From NCBI RefSeq assembly GCF_010509075.1, contig NZ_CP048433.1, positions 1-64,000 of the forward strand: a stretch of DNA of 64,000 nt. The letters are read 5' to 3'. This document shows, piece by piece, positions 26,264-34,994 of this stretch. The DNA is from Collinsella aerofaciens ATCC 25986 (GTDB lineage Bacteria; Actinomycetota; Coriobacteriia; Coriobacteriales; Coriobacteriaceae). The translations under genes were made by a program, and so were the position numbers. The notes below the pieces were generated by a model. The model saw nothing but the letters and a program-made list of their open reading frames with translations. It was not told where the DNA came from and did no database searches. Position 1 is the first letter of the stretch. Each line of letters opens with the position of its first letter.

Positions 26264-27061
26264 GTGGCGCTGGTATTTGACGTTCGGCAGGCGAGCGGTA
26301 AGCCCGACGACAACCGCCGCCCCGGCACCGCGTGCCCCTTTTGCGATACCGAGGAACTCGCCAATATCATCCGGCGCGACGGTGACTGCATCTGGCTCGA
26401 GAATAAGTTTAAGACCTTGCGGGCCACTCGCCAGACCGTATTGATTGAGTCGTCCGACCACGACGCCGACCTGGTGACCTATGCGCCGGACGAGCTGCAT
26501 CATGTTATGCGGTTTGCTCTGGATTGCTGGCAGCGGATGATTGACTCCCGACAGTATCGCAGCGTTCTCATGTACAAGAACAAGGGTCCGCTCTCGGGCG
26601 GTAGTCTCGTTCATCCGCACATGCAGATTGTGGGTTTGGAGCAGGAAAACGGTTATGCTTCGCTGACTTCCGCCAATTTCGAAGGCATAAATGTCTGGCA
26701 ACAGGAGAGAATCTCGGTCAACATCTCAACCGAACCGATTATGGGGTTCTTTGAGGTCAATGTTTCAGCCCCGCAGGGAATCGCCGCCAGCGATGACACG
26801 AGAGACCAAGCCGAGGCGGATCTCTTCGCCGATGCGATCCAGGTAGCTCTGCGCTATATCCTGAACGAGCACCACGGTGGTCGCGCAGAGTCGTACAACC
26901 TGTTCTTCTATCACCTGGGCGGTCGGACCATTGCCAAGGCGCTGCCGCGTTGGGTGGTTTCGCCCTACTTTGTCGGCTATCGTTTGGCCCAGGTCAATGC
27001 TGAGACCACGCTCGATGTCGATGCTGAGCGCCTGCGTGCGCATCTGGAAACGCTCGTATAG
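26264..27061 (+). CDS. DUF4931 protein, GalT/HIT-like nucleotidyltransferase fold
   Basis: A 265-residue protein with two features of the galactose-1-phosphate uridylyltransferase branch of the HIT superfamily: a CPFC zinc-type pair near residue 25 and the active-site-like SGGSLVHPHMQIVGL at about 111-125, an HxHxQ motif. The DUF4931 assignment is from memory of this motif set. Substrates are unknown. GTG 26264 follows GGAGG within the end of cutC. It forms a two-gene unit with cutC. Confidence 0.75.
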   Translation: MALVFDVRQASGKPDDNRRPGTACPFCDTEELANIIRRDGDCIWLENKFKTLRATRQTVLIESSDHDADLVTYAPDELHHVMRFALDCWQRMIDSRQYRSVLMYKNKGPLSGGSLVHPHMQIVGLEQENGYASLTSANFEGINVWQQERISVNISTEPIMGFFEVNVSAPQGIAASDDTRDQAEADLFADAIQVALRYILNEHHGGRAESYNLFFYHLGGRTIAKALPRWVVSPYFVGYRLAQVNAETTLDVDAERLRAHLETLV

Positions 27062-27091
27062 TAAGACTAACACCCGCGTAATGCGGACAGT

Positions 27092-28090
27092 CTAGCGTCC
27101 CATGGCGTCGCGGCCGGCCTCGACCCGCTTGCGCTGGGCGGCGCGCTCCTCGCCGGTCAGACGCTCAAAGAAGTGCCCGATAAACGAGGCGAGTACCTGC
27201 TGAAACAACGTTCCACACATGACGGGAAACACGACTTCGCCCGGAAAGTATTGCGTGGCGATGACGGCGCCCGAAGAGATGTTACGCATGCCGCAGGTAA
27301 AGCACATGGTAGTCGTCTCGCTATATGGCAGATGCAGCGCACGGGCGACCAGAAAACCGACGACAAAGCCGCTGATGGCGAAGGTCAAAATAAAGAGGGC
27401 GACTTCCAGGCGCACCGCGTTCATGTGCAGCACGTACTCGCTCATGGCGGTGGAGTTGGAGGCGATAACGCCCATCATCATGAATTTGCAGGCGGGCGAG
27501 AGCGCGGGGGAGAGCTTCTCGTGTCCCCATCCACGCGTGAGCTCGTTGATCACGATGCCGAGCACGGCGGGGATGGCGATCATAAAGGCCATGTCTTGCA
27601 TCATGCTCGGCACATCGATCGAGACGGTGGCACCCAGCAAGAGCTTAAGCGTGAGCGGAATCGTCACAGGGGAGATAACCGAGGACGTCAGGATGATGGT
27701 GAGCGCGAGCGGGCCGTTGCCGCCGAACATGCTGATCCACATAAAAGCGGTGACGGCCACGGGCACGCTGTACTCGAGCACGATGCCGCAGACAAGGTTG
27801 GGGTTGGAGCCAAAGAAGAGTGACCCCATGGCATACGCCGCGATGGGAATAAGCACTGCCGAGACCAGCAACGCCAGAATCAGGTGCAGCGGACGGTGGA
27901 ACACCTCGGCTACCTGGTGAAAGGTGTTGCTGAGCGCGCCCTGAAACGTCATAAAGGCGAAGAGGGCGGGAACAATGGGCTTGAGTACGCCGATCTGCTG
28001 GGGAAAGAGCACGCCGAGCGCCACGCAAATCGGAACGATGATCTGCATATGCCCCGCGAGGAACTTTCCCAGTCCAGCCCATTGCTTCAT
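27092..28090 (-). CDS. Bile acid:sodium symporter (BASS/NTCP) family transporter
   Basis: A 332-residue protein with nine or ten helices. VPALFAFMTFQGALSNTFHQV near residue 45, IVLEYSVPVAVTAFMWISMFGGNGPLALTI and the C-terminal CFTCGMRNISSGAVIATQYFPGEVVFPVM match the BASS family, in which bacterial members take up organic anions or pantothenate-like compounds with sodium. Bile acid transport is not implied. The start ATG has only a weak site (GGGAG further upstream). It is convergent with the cutC pair and divergent from recJ. Confidence 0.82.
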   Translation of the reverse strand: MKQWAGLGKFLAGHMQIIVPICVALGVLFPQQIGVLKPIVPALFAFMTFQGALSNTFHQVAEVFHRPLHLILALLVSAVLIPIAAYAMGSLFFGSNPNLVCGIVLEYSVPVAVTAFMWISMFGGNGPLALTIILTSSVISPVTIPLTLKLLLGATVSIDVPSMMQDMAFMIAIPAVLGIVINELTRGWGHEKLSPALSPACKFMMMGVIASNSTAMSEYVLHMNAVRLEVALFILTFAISGFVVGFLVARALHLPYSETTTMCFTCGMRNISSGAVIATQYFPGEVVFPVMCGTLFQQVLASFIGHFFERLTGEERAAQRKRVEAGRDAMGR

Positions 28091-28250
28091 ATGCCCCGTG
28101 ACTCCCTTTATCCGCGAACTTGTTTGTATGGATATGCTAGACGCTCGTATGTGTCCGTGCGGCTGAAACGCTCGATTATTTCGAGGGCATTACCGCCATC
28201 GTTTGCCGAAACCGCGGCGCACCGCGGCGTTTTGCGTCCGCGCTGCACGG

Positions 28251-28256
28251 TATAAT
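28251..28256 (+). promoter_or_regulatory. Candidate -10 box (TATAAT) of the recJ transcript
   Basis: A perfect consensus hexamer TATAAT lies 57 bases before the leader ORF of recJ. No good -35 element is found at 16-18 bases, so the promoter call rests on the -10 alone. Confidence 0.5.
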
Positions 28257-28312
28257 AAATCCGTTCAACAGATCTGCCTGCCGAAGCGGGCATACACAGA
28301 GGACTCATCGCT

Positions 28313-28378
28313 ATGAACCGTGAGAGGTATCGCGGCGACCTGCCCCTATCAGGGGTGGGTGCCTATGTCATCGCTTAA
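28313..28378 (+). CDS. 21-residue leader ORF overlapping the recJ-helicase start
   Basis: ATG AAC CGT ... GCT TAA encodes 21 residues (MNRERYRGDLPLSGVGAYVI plus A). AGAGGA lies at good distance upstream. It ends 13 bases after the ATG of the next gene. Its reading region covers a small hairpin, CCCCT-atc-AGGGG (28343-28355), whose right arm is the probable Shine-Dalgarno site of recJ. Translating this ORF would open that hairpin. Conservation has not been tested and it could be chance. Confidence 0.35.
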   Translation: MNRERYRGDLPLSGVGAYVIA

Positions 28379-31300
28379 GACGACGCATCGCTGGGCGGTC
28401 GCTCAGCAAAACCCCGAGCTCGAAAAGGAGCTTTCGGCTGGTCTGGGCATTCCCGGGCTGGTGGCGCGCATTATGGTCGCGCACGGCATTGGCTCCATCA
28501 AAGAGGGCCAATTGTTTTTGACGCCTTCGCTCGATCGCGACTGGGCCGACCCACTCATTATCCCGGGCATGTCAGTCGTTGCCGACCGCGTCGAGCGTGC
28601 TATTCGCAACCACGAGCACATTGCAGTCTTTGGCGATTTTGACGTTGACGGTATTACGTCGACCTGTCTGTTGACCGAGGCGCTGCGCACGTTTGGCGCC
28701 GATGTCACGCCGTTTATTCCGCGTCGCTTTGACGAGGGCTACGGTCTTTCGCGCGCGGCGCTCGACCGCGTTAACGAGCTCGCTCGCCCCCAGCTGATCG
28801 TGACCGTCGATAACGGCATTGCCGCCAAGGAAGAGGTTTCCTATCTGAAGAGCCTGGGGATCGATTTGGTGGTCACGGACCATCACGAGCCCTCCGATCA
28901 GGTGCCGCAGGGCGTACCCCTGACCGACCCTAAGCTCGATGACGATGGTCCTTCGCGTGAGCTTGCCGGTGCCGGCGTGGCACTCAAGTTGGTGCAAGTC
29001 CTGGGCGAACGTCTGGGCAAGCCGTCGTATTGGCGTTCGCTAATCGAGGTCGCGGCGCTGGGCACCGTGTCCGACATGATGCCGCTCACGCCCGAGAATC
29101 GCGCGCTGGTTGCCGAGGGCATCCAGCAGATGCGCGTAACCGCTCGCCCGGGCTATATCGCGCTTGCCGCGCTCGCCAAGGCGGACCTTTCGAGCATTAC
29201 GGCGGATGGCCTGTCATTCTCGCTCATTCCCCGCTTAAACGCTGCCGGTCGCATGGCTGATCCCAAGCTGGCGCTCGACCTGCTGCTTGCCCGCGATCCC
29301 ATCGAAGCAAGCGCACTGGCGGCTGAGCTCGAGGAAATCAACCGCCAGCGCCGTGAGATCGAGGCGGAGCTCACGCGCGATGCCATGGCAAAGGTCGAGG
29401 AGACCTATGACGGCGGACGCGCGATCGTCGTGGGCGGCGAAGGTTGGCACGAGGGCGTCAAGGGCATCGTGGCAAGCCGTCTGACCAACCGCTACCACGT
29501 GCCGGCGCTGCTGTTCTCGATCGAGGACGGTATCGCGCGCGGCTCTGGTCGCTCGGTGGGCAAAGTTAACCTGTTTGACGCCATCGAACGCTGTTCCGAC
29601 CTGATGATTCGTCGCGGCGGACATGCCGGTGCGGTGGGTGTGACCATCGAGGCATCCAAGCTCGATGAGTTCCGCCGTCGCCTTTCCGTCGTGTTGTCCG
29701 AGCTTCCCGCCGAGGACTTTGAGGACACCGACGAGGTTGCCGCCACGGTCGACCTTTCCGAATTGAATATCGAGACCATCGAGCAGATTTCCCGCCTTGA
29801 GCCGTTTGGCCAGGGTAATAAGGTGCCGCTGCTGGCCGCCGAGGGCGTGACGATGTGTGATCGCGCCGTGGTGGGTAAGACCGGCGAGCACATGCGCTTT
29901 GTGGCGACCGATGGCGCCGCGAGTGTGCCGGCTATTATGTTCCGCGTGCCGCAAATCGATAAGCTCATCAACTGCGATAGCGCTGTCGACTTGGTGTTCG
30001 AGGCCGTTGCCGAGCATTGGCAGGGTCGTGTGAAGCCCAAGCTCATGGTCAAGGATGTTCTGGTCCGCGATACCACGCTGCCCAGCGTCGACGATCCGGC
30101 ATGCGAGCTTCGTCGTGGCGTGCAGCCGGCGGATTCCGGCCTGCGCTTGGAGTCGCGCAAGCGCGAGACGCTCGCCCAGCTTTCCTATACCGAGCTCACG
30201 CGCTCGCTTATCCATAGCTTTATCGGCTCGAACCAGCCGCACCGCGCGCAGGTTGAGGCGCTCGACGCCTTGGCCGATCACCAGAGCGTTTTGGCGGTTA
30301 TGGGAACGGGCCGCGGCAAGTCGCTCATCTTCCATGTGCATGCCGCGCGTGAGGCGGTGCTTCGCGGACGTGCGAGCATCTTTGTCTATCCGCTGCGTGC
30401 GCTTGTTGCCGACCAGGCCTATCACCTCTCGTCGACGATGGCCGCGCTCGGCATTGGCGTTGGCGTGCTGACCGGCGAAACCGTGGAGGCCGCACGCGAT
30501 GACGTGTTCGCCGGCCTAGCTTCGGGCCGCACCGGTATCGTGCTCACGACGCCCGAGTTCCTGTCTATCCACCGTGACCGCTTCGCGCGTTCGGGCCGCA
30601 TCGGCTTTGTCGTTATCGATGAGGCGCACCACGCCGGCCTTGCCAAGGGCGGCGACCGCAGCGCCTATCTTGACATGCCCGATATCCTCAAAGCCCTGGG
30701 CGACCCGGTCGTTATGGCTGCGACGGCCACCGCGACGGCTCCGGTCGTGGCCGAGCTTGCCCGCATGTTGCCGATCACTCGCACGGTGGTCGACGAGACG
30801 GTGCGCGAGAACCTGCAGCTCGAGGACGACCGCGACCTTGCGAGCCGCGAGAACCGTTTGGTGTCGATCGTGGCGACGGGGGAGAAGACCGTCATTTACG
30901 TCAATTCGCGCGACCAGTCCGTGGCGCTCGCCAAGACGTTGCGCAAGCGTGTGCCCGATTGCGCAACCCATATCGCGTTCTATAACGCGGGGCTTGCGCG
31001 TTCCGATCGCCGTCGCGTGGAGGAAGCATTCCGAGACGGCAGCCTCAGCTGCATCGTCTCGACATCTGCCTTTGGCGAGGGCGTCAACCTGCCCGATATC
31101 CGCCATGTCGTGCTCTATCACATGCCGTTTGGCGGCATTGAGTTTAACCAGATGAGCGGCCGTGCCGGTCGCGATGGCCAGCCCGCCGTGATCCATCTGC
31201 TCTATTCGTCGCGCGACGCCCGCATTAACGAGCGCCTACTCGACTGCTATGCGCCCGAGCGCGACGAGCTCGTCACGCTCTATCGCGCGCTGCAGACCAT

Positions 31301-31652
31301 GTGGCGCTCCAACCGCGGCAAAACCGGGGACGATTCCTTTAGCGCGAGCGATATCGACATCGCACAGATGTGCCTTGCCATCGATGCTCGCACGCCGGTC
31401 GACGAGCGTTCGGTGGAAAGCGGCCTGGGAATCTTCGAAGAGCTTGGTTTTTGTCGAGTTTCGGGGTTTGACGACACCCGTCGCATCGCGATGGCCGAAA
31501 ACCCCGGCCGCGTGCAATTGAGTAGGTCAATTCGCTATTTGGAGGGCTTGCGCTCGCGCATGGAGTTTTCGGCTTTCCGGAGCTGGGCGCTCGATTCGTG
31601 CGCTTCTGATATGCTAGCCAAAGTTAACCGCCCGATCGTACCGCGGGCCTAG
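28365..31652 (+). CDS. recJ: RecJ single-strand exonuclease fused to a RecQ-like DEAH helicase
   Basis: A 1095-residue fusion. Residues 1-570 are RecJ: DFDVDG (91-96), TVDNG, VVTDHHEP (169-176), ALGTVSD, RLNAAGRM and the DHHA1 motif GGHAGAVG (418-425), followed by the OB-like region. Residues 600-1095 form a superfamily 2 helicase: Walker A GTGRGKS (647-653), DEAH in VIDEAHH (752-755), ATATATAP, STSAFGEGVNLPDIR and QMSGRAGRDG (929-938), closest in style to RecQ. Ordinary RecJ proteins are 550-800 residues. The fusion would unwind and degrade DNA 5' to 3' in one chain. ATG 28365 has AGGGG upstream; a GTG 45 bases earlier has no site. rel follows after 15 bases. Confidence 0.9.
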   Translation: MSSLKTTHRWAVAQQNPELEKELSAGLGIPGLVARIMVAHGIGSIKEGQLFLTPSLDRDWADPLIIPGMSVVADRVERAIRNHEHIAVFGDFDVDGITSTCLLTEALRTFGADVTPFIPRRFDEGYGLSRAALDRVNELARPQLIVTVDNGIAAKEEVSYLKSLGIDLVVTDHHEPSDQVPQGVPLTDPKLDDDGPSRELAGAGVALKLVQVLGERLGKPSYWRSLIEVAALGTVSDMMPLTPENRALVAEGIQQMRVTARPGYIALAALAKADLSSITADGLSFSLIPRLNAAGRMADPKLALDLLLARDPIEASALAAELEEINRQRREIEAELTRDAMAKVEETYDGGRAIVVGGEGWHEGVKGIVASRLTNRYHVPALLFSIEDGIARGSGRSVGKVNLFDAIERCSDLMIRRGGHAGAVGVTIEASKLDEFRRRLSVVLSELPAEDFEDTDEVAATVDLSELNIETIEQISRLEPFGQGNKVPLLAAEGVTMCDRAVVGKTGEHMRFVATDGAASVPAIMFRVPQIDKLINCDSAVDLVFEAVAEHWQGRVKPKLMVKDVLVRDTTLPSVDDPACELRRGVQPADSGLRLESRKRETLAQLSYTELTRSLIHSFIGSNQPHRAQVEALDALADHQSVLAVMGTGRGKSLIFHVHAAREAVLRGRASIFVYPLRALVADQAYHLSSTMAALGIGVGVLTGETVEAARDDVFAGLASGRTGIVLTTPEFLSIHRDRFARSGRIGFVVIDEAHHAGLAKGGDRSAYLDMPDILKALGDPVVMAATATATAPVVAELARMLPITRTVVDETVRENLQLEDDRDLASRENRLVSIVATGEKTVIYVNSRDQSVALAKTLRKRVPDCATHIAFYNAGLARSDRRRVEEAFRDGSLSCIVSTSAFGEGVNLPDIRHVVLYHMPFGGIEFNQMSGRAGRDGQPAVIHLLYSSRDARINERLLDCYAPERDELVTLYRALQTMWRSNRGKTGDDSFSASDIDIAQMCLAIDARTPVDERSVESGLGIFEELGFCRVSGFDDTRRIAMAENPGRVQLSRSIRYLEGLRSRMEFSAFRSWALDSCASDMLAKVNRPIVPRA

Positions 31653-31667
31653 GGGAAGGGGACCTCG

Positions 31668-34028
31668 ATGGATGCCGCAGCCCGTACCGCCCATGATTCC
31701 ACCCTCCAGCCGTTTTCGGAGATGGAGCACTATAAGCATGCCGATGAGCTGCCGCCCGAGATTGTGGCGGACAGCTACGACAAGCTGGAGCGCCTGTGCC
31801 TCAAATATATGAATGAGGACGACTTCTCCAAGGTGGAGCAGGCCTACTGCTTTGCCGCCGAGAAGCACTGCAACCAAAAGCGCCGCTCGGGCGAGATGTA
31901 CATTAACCATCCCGTCGAGGTTGCCATCATTTTGGCCGATCTCAAGATGGACTGCGATGTGGTGTGCGCCGCGCTGCTGCACGATACCGTTGAGGATACA
32001 GAGACCTCGCTTGCCGATGTTTCCGGCCTGTTTGGCGATACGGTGGCCGAGCTCGTCGATGGCGTGACCAAGCTCACCAACATCGAAGTCGACAGCATGG
32101 ACGAGAAGCAGGCCCTCACGCTGCGCAAGATGTTCCTCGCCATGTCCAAGGACATCCGCGTCATCATCGTTAAACTTGCCGACCGTCTGCACAACATGCG
32201 AACGCTGGCAGCCCTGCGCGAGGATCGTCGCCTGTTTAAGGCTCGCGAGACCATGGACGTGTATGCGCCCCTGGCCGACCGTCTGGGCATGAGCTCCATT
32301 AAATGGGAGCTCGAGGACCTGTCCTTCTTCTACCTTGAACCCGACGCCTACCAGCGCATCGCGCGCATGGTGGCGGAGTCGCGCGAGGTCCGTGAGCGCT
32401 ATCTGGCCGAGACCATCAAGACACTCACCGACGAACTCAACCGCATTGGCCTGGAGGACTTCCAGATTAACGGCCGTTCCAAGCACTATTGGTCCATCTA
32501 CCAAAAGATGAAGCGCAAGGGCAAGGAATTCTCCGAGATCTACGACCTGGTGGCACTGCGTGTCATCACGCATTCGGTGCGCGATTGCTACTCCACGCTC
32601 GGCGCGGTGCATACGCTGTGGCACCCCATGCCCGGTCGCTTTAAAGACTATATCGCCATGCCCAAGGTCAATAACTACCAGTCGCTCCACACGACGGTCA
32701 TCGGCCCTACGGCTCGTCCGCTCGAGATTCAGATTCGAACCTACGAGATGCATGAGCAGGCCGAGTACGGCATTGCCGCCCACTGGCTATATAAGAAGTC
32801 GGGCGGATCGTCTGCTTCCAAGACCAATGACGCTCAACGTTTGGACGACCAGATCAACTGGCTCAAGCATTCGCTCGATTGGGCGGCTTCCGACGAGATC
32901 ACCGATGCCAAGGAATACCTGCACTCGCTGAAGGTCGATCTGTTCGATCAGGAGATCTTTGTCTTCACGCCCAAAGGCGAGGTCATGGCGCTTCGTGCCG
33001 GCTCCACGCCGCTCGACTTTGCCTATGCCGTTCACACCGAGGTGGGAAACCACTGCGTCGGCGCCAAAATCAACGGTGCGGTGGCTCCGCTCACGCACGA
33101 GATCAAGACGGGCGACCGCGTCGAAATCCTGACTAACAAGAGTTCCAAGCCGTCGCGCGATTGGCTCAAGATCGTTAAGACACCTTCCGCCAAGTCAAAG
33201 ATCCGCCGCTATTTTGCCGCTGCGACCAAGGACGACGACGCTGCCGCCGGTCGCGATATGCTGGCCAAGGACCTGCGTAAGCGTGGCTATGGCATTTCTA
33301 CGCCGCGTTCGACGCGTGCACTCAACGCCGTGGCGGAGCAGTTTAACTTCAAGCAGCTCGAGGACCTGTTTGCCGCCGTCGGCGCCGGCAAGGTTGCCCC
33401 GCGCGCTGTGGGCAATAAGGTCGAGCAAATCTTGGACCCCAAGCCCGAGGAACAGCTCACCAAGGCCGAGGCTATCGCCGAGGTCGTGAAGCAGCCCGCT
33501 CGCGGCTCCAACCGCAAGCCGCAAAAGCGCGGCAAGAGCGCCAGTAACGGCATTATCGTCAAGGGCGAGAGCAACAGCGGCCTGCTGGTCCGTCTGGCTC
33601 ATTGCTGCAACCCCGTGACGGGCGACGACATCGTCGGCTTCATCACGCGCGGTCGCGGCGTTTCGGTGCATCGCGCCAACTGCCCTAACGTCAAGGGTCT
33701 TATGGAACATCCCGAGCGCATGATCGATGTGGAGTGGGACGGCGCTGCCGACACCCTCTTCCAGGTCGAGATCGTGGTCGAGTGCCTGGACCGCATGGGC
33801 CTGCTCAAGGATGTCACCATTGCCATTGGCGATGCGGGCGGCAATATCCTTTCTGCCGCCACGTCGACCAACCGCGAGGGTATTGCAACCCTGCGCTTTA
33901 TGGTCGAGATCTCGGACGCGAGCGGTCTGGATCCGCTGCTGGCTTCCATCAGCAGTGTCGATTCGGTCTACGACGCTCGCCGTCTTATGCCCGGCGAAGG
34001 CGGAGCTCAGCTCAAGCGCCGTGTGTAG
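31668..34028 (+). CDS. rel: Bifunctional (p)ppGpp synthetase/hydrolase, RelA/SpoT family
   Basis: A 786-residue Rel. The HD hydrolase domain retains its metal site (INHPVEVAIILADLK, ALLHDTVEDT at 102-111, KLADRLHNMRTL). The synthetase domain has GRSKHYWSIYQKM, YDLVALRVI and NYQSLHTTVIGP with the E of EIQIRTYEMHEQAEYGIAAHW. TGS (IFVFTPKGEVMAL) and C-terminal ACT domains complete it. Both activities should be intact. It controls rRNA and amino-acid genes in starvation. ATG 31668 follows AGGGGAAGGGG. It is probably co-transcribed with recJ and followed by a terminator. Confidence 0.94.
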   Translation: MDAAARTAHDSTLQPFSEMEHYKHADELPPEIVADSYDKLERLCLKYMNEDDFSKVEQAYCFAAEKHCNQKRRSGEMYINHPVEVAIILADLKMDCDVVCAALLHDTVEDTETSLADVSGLFGDTVAELVDGVTKLTNIEVDSMDEKQALTLRKMFLAMSKDIRVIIVKLADRLHNMRTLAALREDRRLFKARETMDVYAPLADRLGMSSIKWELEDLSFFYLEPDAYQRIARMVAESREVRERYLAETIKTLTDELNRIGLEDFQINGRSKHYWSIYQKMKRKGKEFSEIYDLVALRVITHSVRDCYSTLGAVHTLWHPMPGRFKDYIAMPKVNNYQSLHTTVIGPTARPLEIQIRTYEMHEQAEYGIAAHWLYKKSGGSSASKTNDAQRLDDQINWLKHSLDWAASDEITDAKEYLHSLKVDLFDQEIFVFTPKGEVMALRAGSTPLDFAYAVHTEVGNHCVGAKINGAVAPLTHEIKTGDRVEILTNKSSKPSRDWLKIVKTPSAKSKIRRYFAAATKDDDAAAGRDMLAKDLRKRGYGISTPRSTRALNAVAEQFNFKQLEDLFAAVGAGKVAPRAVGNKVEQILDPKPEEQLTKAEAIAEVVKQPARGSNRKPQKRGKSASNGIIVKGESNSGLLVRLAHCCNPVTGDDIVGFITRGRGVSVHRANCPNVKGLMEHPERMIDVEWDGAADTLFQVEIVVECLDRMGLLKDVTIAIGDAGGNILSAATSTNREGIATLRFMVEISDASGLDPLLASISSVDSVYDARRLMPGEGGAQLKRRV

Positions 34029-34061
34029 GTGCGAGAGCCTCTCAGCATCATAGATATTGGT

Positions 34062-34099
34062 TACGTTCGAGGCATCGTTTGGTGCCTCGAACGTATTTT
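34062..34099 (+). terminator. Rho-independent terminator of rel
   Basis: The perfect 13-base inverted repeat TACGTTCGAGGCA (34062-34074) and TGCCTCGAACGTA (34083-34095) is followed by TTTTA. Confidence 0.88.
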
Positions 34100-34116
34100 A
34101 GAAGGAGGGTATGCGC

Positions 34117-34800
34117 ATGGGCGATATGACTTTGGACCTGACACCCCGAGGTGCAGCTTCGATTGAGGCACTCGTCAACGGCCCGATTCAGACCAACAGT
34201 TACGTCGTGATTTCGAATGACGAGTGCTTAATCGTCGATCCGGCGTGGGAGGGCGAGCGTCTTGTGGAGCATATCCGCACCGCGCATCCCGAGGTTCGCG
34301 TACTCGGCTCTGTCTGCACGCACGGTCATGCCGACCATGTTGGCGGGGTCGCCGGGGTTCGAGCTGTCGTTGGCGACAGCGCACTATATGAGTTGTGCGC
34401 TAAGGACGTGACGGTGCCTCGCGCAAATATCGAGGAGCAGCGCGCCATGTGGGGTATTGAGACGCCCGATCCGGGCGAGCCGACGCGGCTGCTTGCCGAG
34501 GGCGATACGATTGAATTGGGCGATATCTGCCTGCAGGTGATCGAGACGCCGGGGCATACGCCGGGCGGCATCGTCCTGTTCGCCGCGACCGAGCAGGGGA
34601 ACATCGCCTTTGTGGGCGACACGCTTTTCCCGGGCAGCCACGGTCGTACCGATCTTTCCGGCGGTGACGAGGCGGCGATTATGTGCTCGCTCTCCAAACT
34701 TGCCAAGACGCTTCCGCCCGATACCGTTTGCTTGACGGGCCATGGCGATTCGACCACGATGGCGCGCGAACTTATGCAGAATCCGTTTATGCAGATGTAG
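34117..34800 (+). CDS. Metallo-beta-lactamase-fold hydrolase (glyoxalase II-like)
   Basis: A 227-residue protein. The metal site is THGHADHVGG at about residue 68 (HxHxDH), with later ligands in ETPGHTPGGIVLF, FVGDTLFPGSHGRTDL and the terminal LTGHGDSTT. These match small cytoplasmic MBL hydrolases often called hydroxyacylglutathione hydrolase-like; the true substrate is unknown because such actinobacteria lack glutathione. I chose ATG 34117, seven bases after GGAGGG; ATG 34111 abuts that site. It sits between the rel terminator and fba. Confidence 0.85.
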   Translation: MGDMTLDLTPRGAASIEALVNGPIQTNSYVVISNDECLIVDPAWEGERLVEHIRTAHPEVRVLGSVCTHGHADHVGGVAGVRAVVGDSALYELCAKDVTVPRANIEEQRAMWGIETPDPGEPTRLLAEGDTIELGDICLQVIETPGHTPGGIVLFAATEQGNIAFVGDTLFPGSHGRTDLSGGDEAAIMCSLSKLAKTLPPDTVCLTGHGDSTTMARELMQNPFMQM

Positions 34801-34948
34801 GCTCGAAGCCGTCTTTCGAACCACGAAGACCGCTCAATCGTCAAGCTATTTTCCCCAGTGGGTCGATTCTGTGGGGCAAACGGTCAAAATTTGTCCAATC
34901 GGATGGTATTCGTGAACAAACGAACGTTTATGCTCGGGTATGTCGTGG

Positions 34949-34954
34949 TAAAAT
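34949..34954 (+). promoter_or_regulatory. Candidate -10 box upstream of fba
   Basis: TAAAAT lies 40 bases before the fba start, in an AT-richer stretch. The -35 region is weak, so this is a tentative promoter of a gene expected to be highly expressed. Confidence 0.35.
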
Positions 34955-34994
34955 CTCAGGCGTTATCGGAGCAACCTTACAGGAGGTTTCTTTT

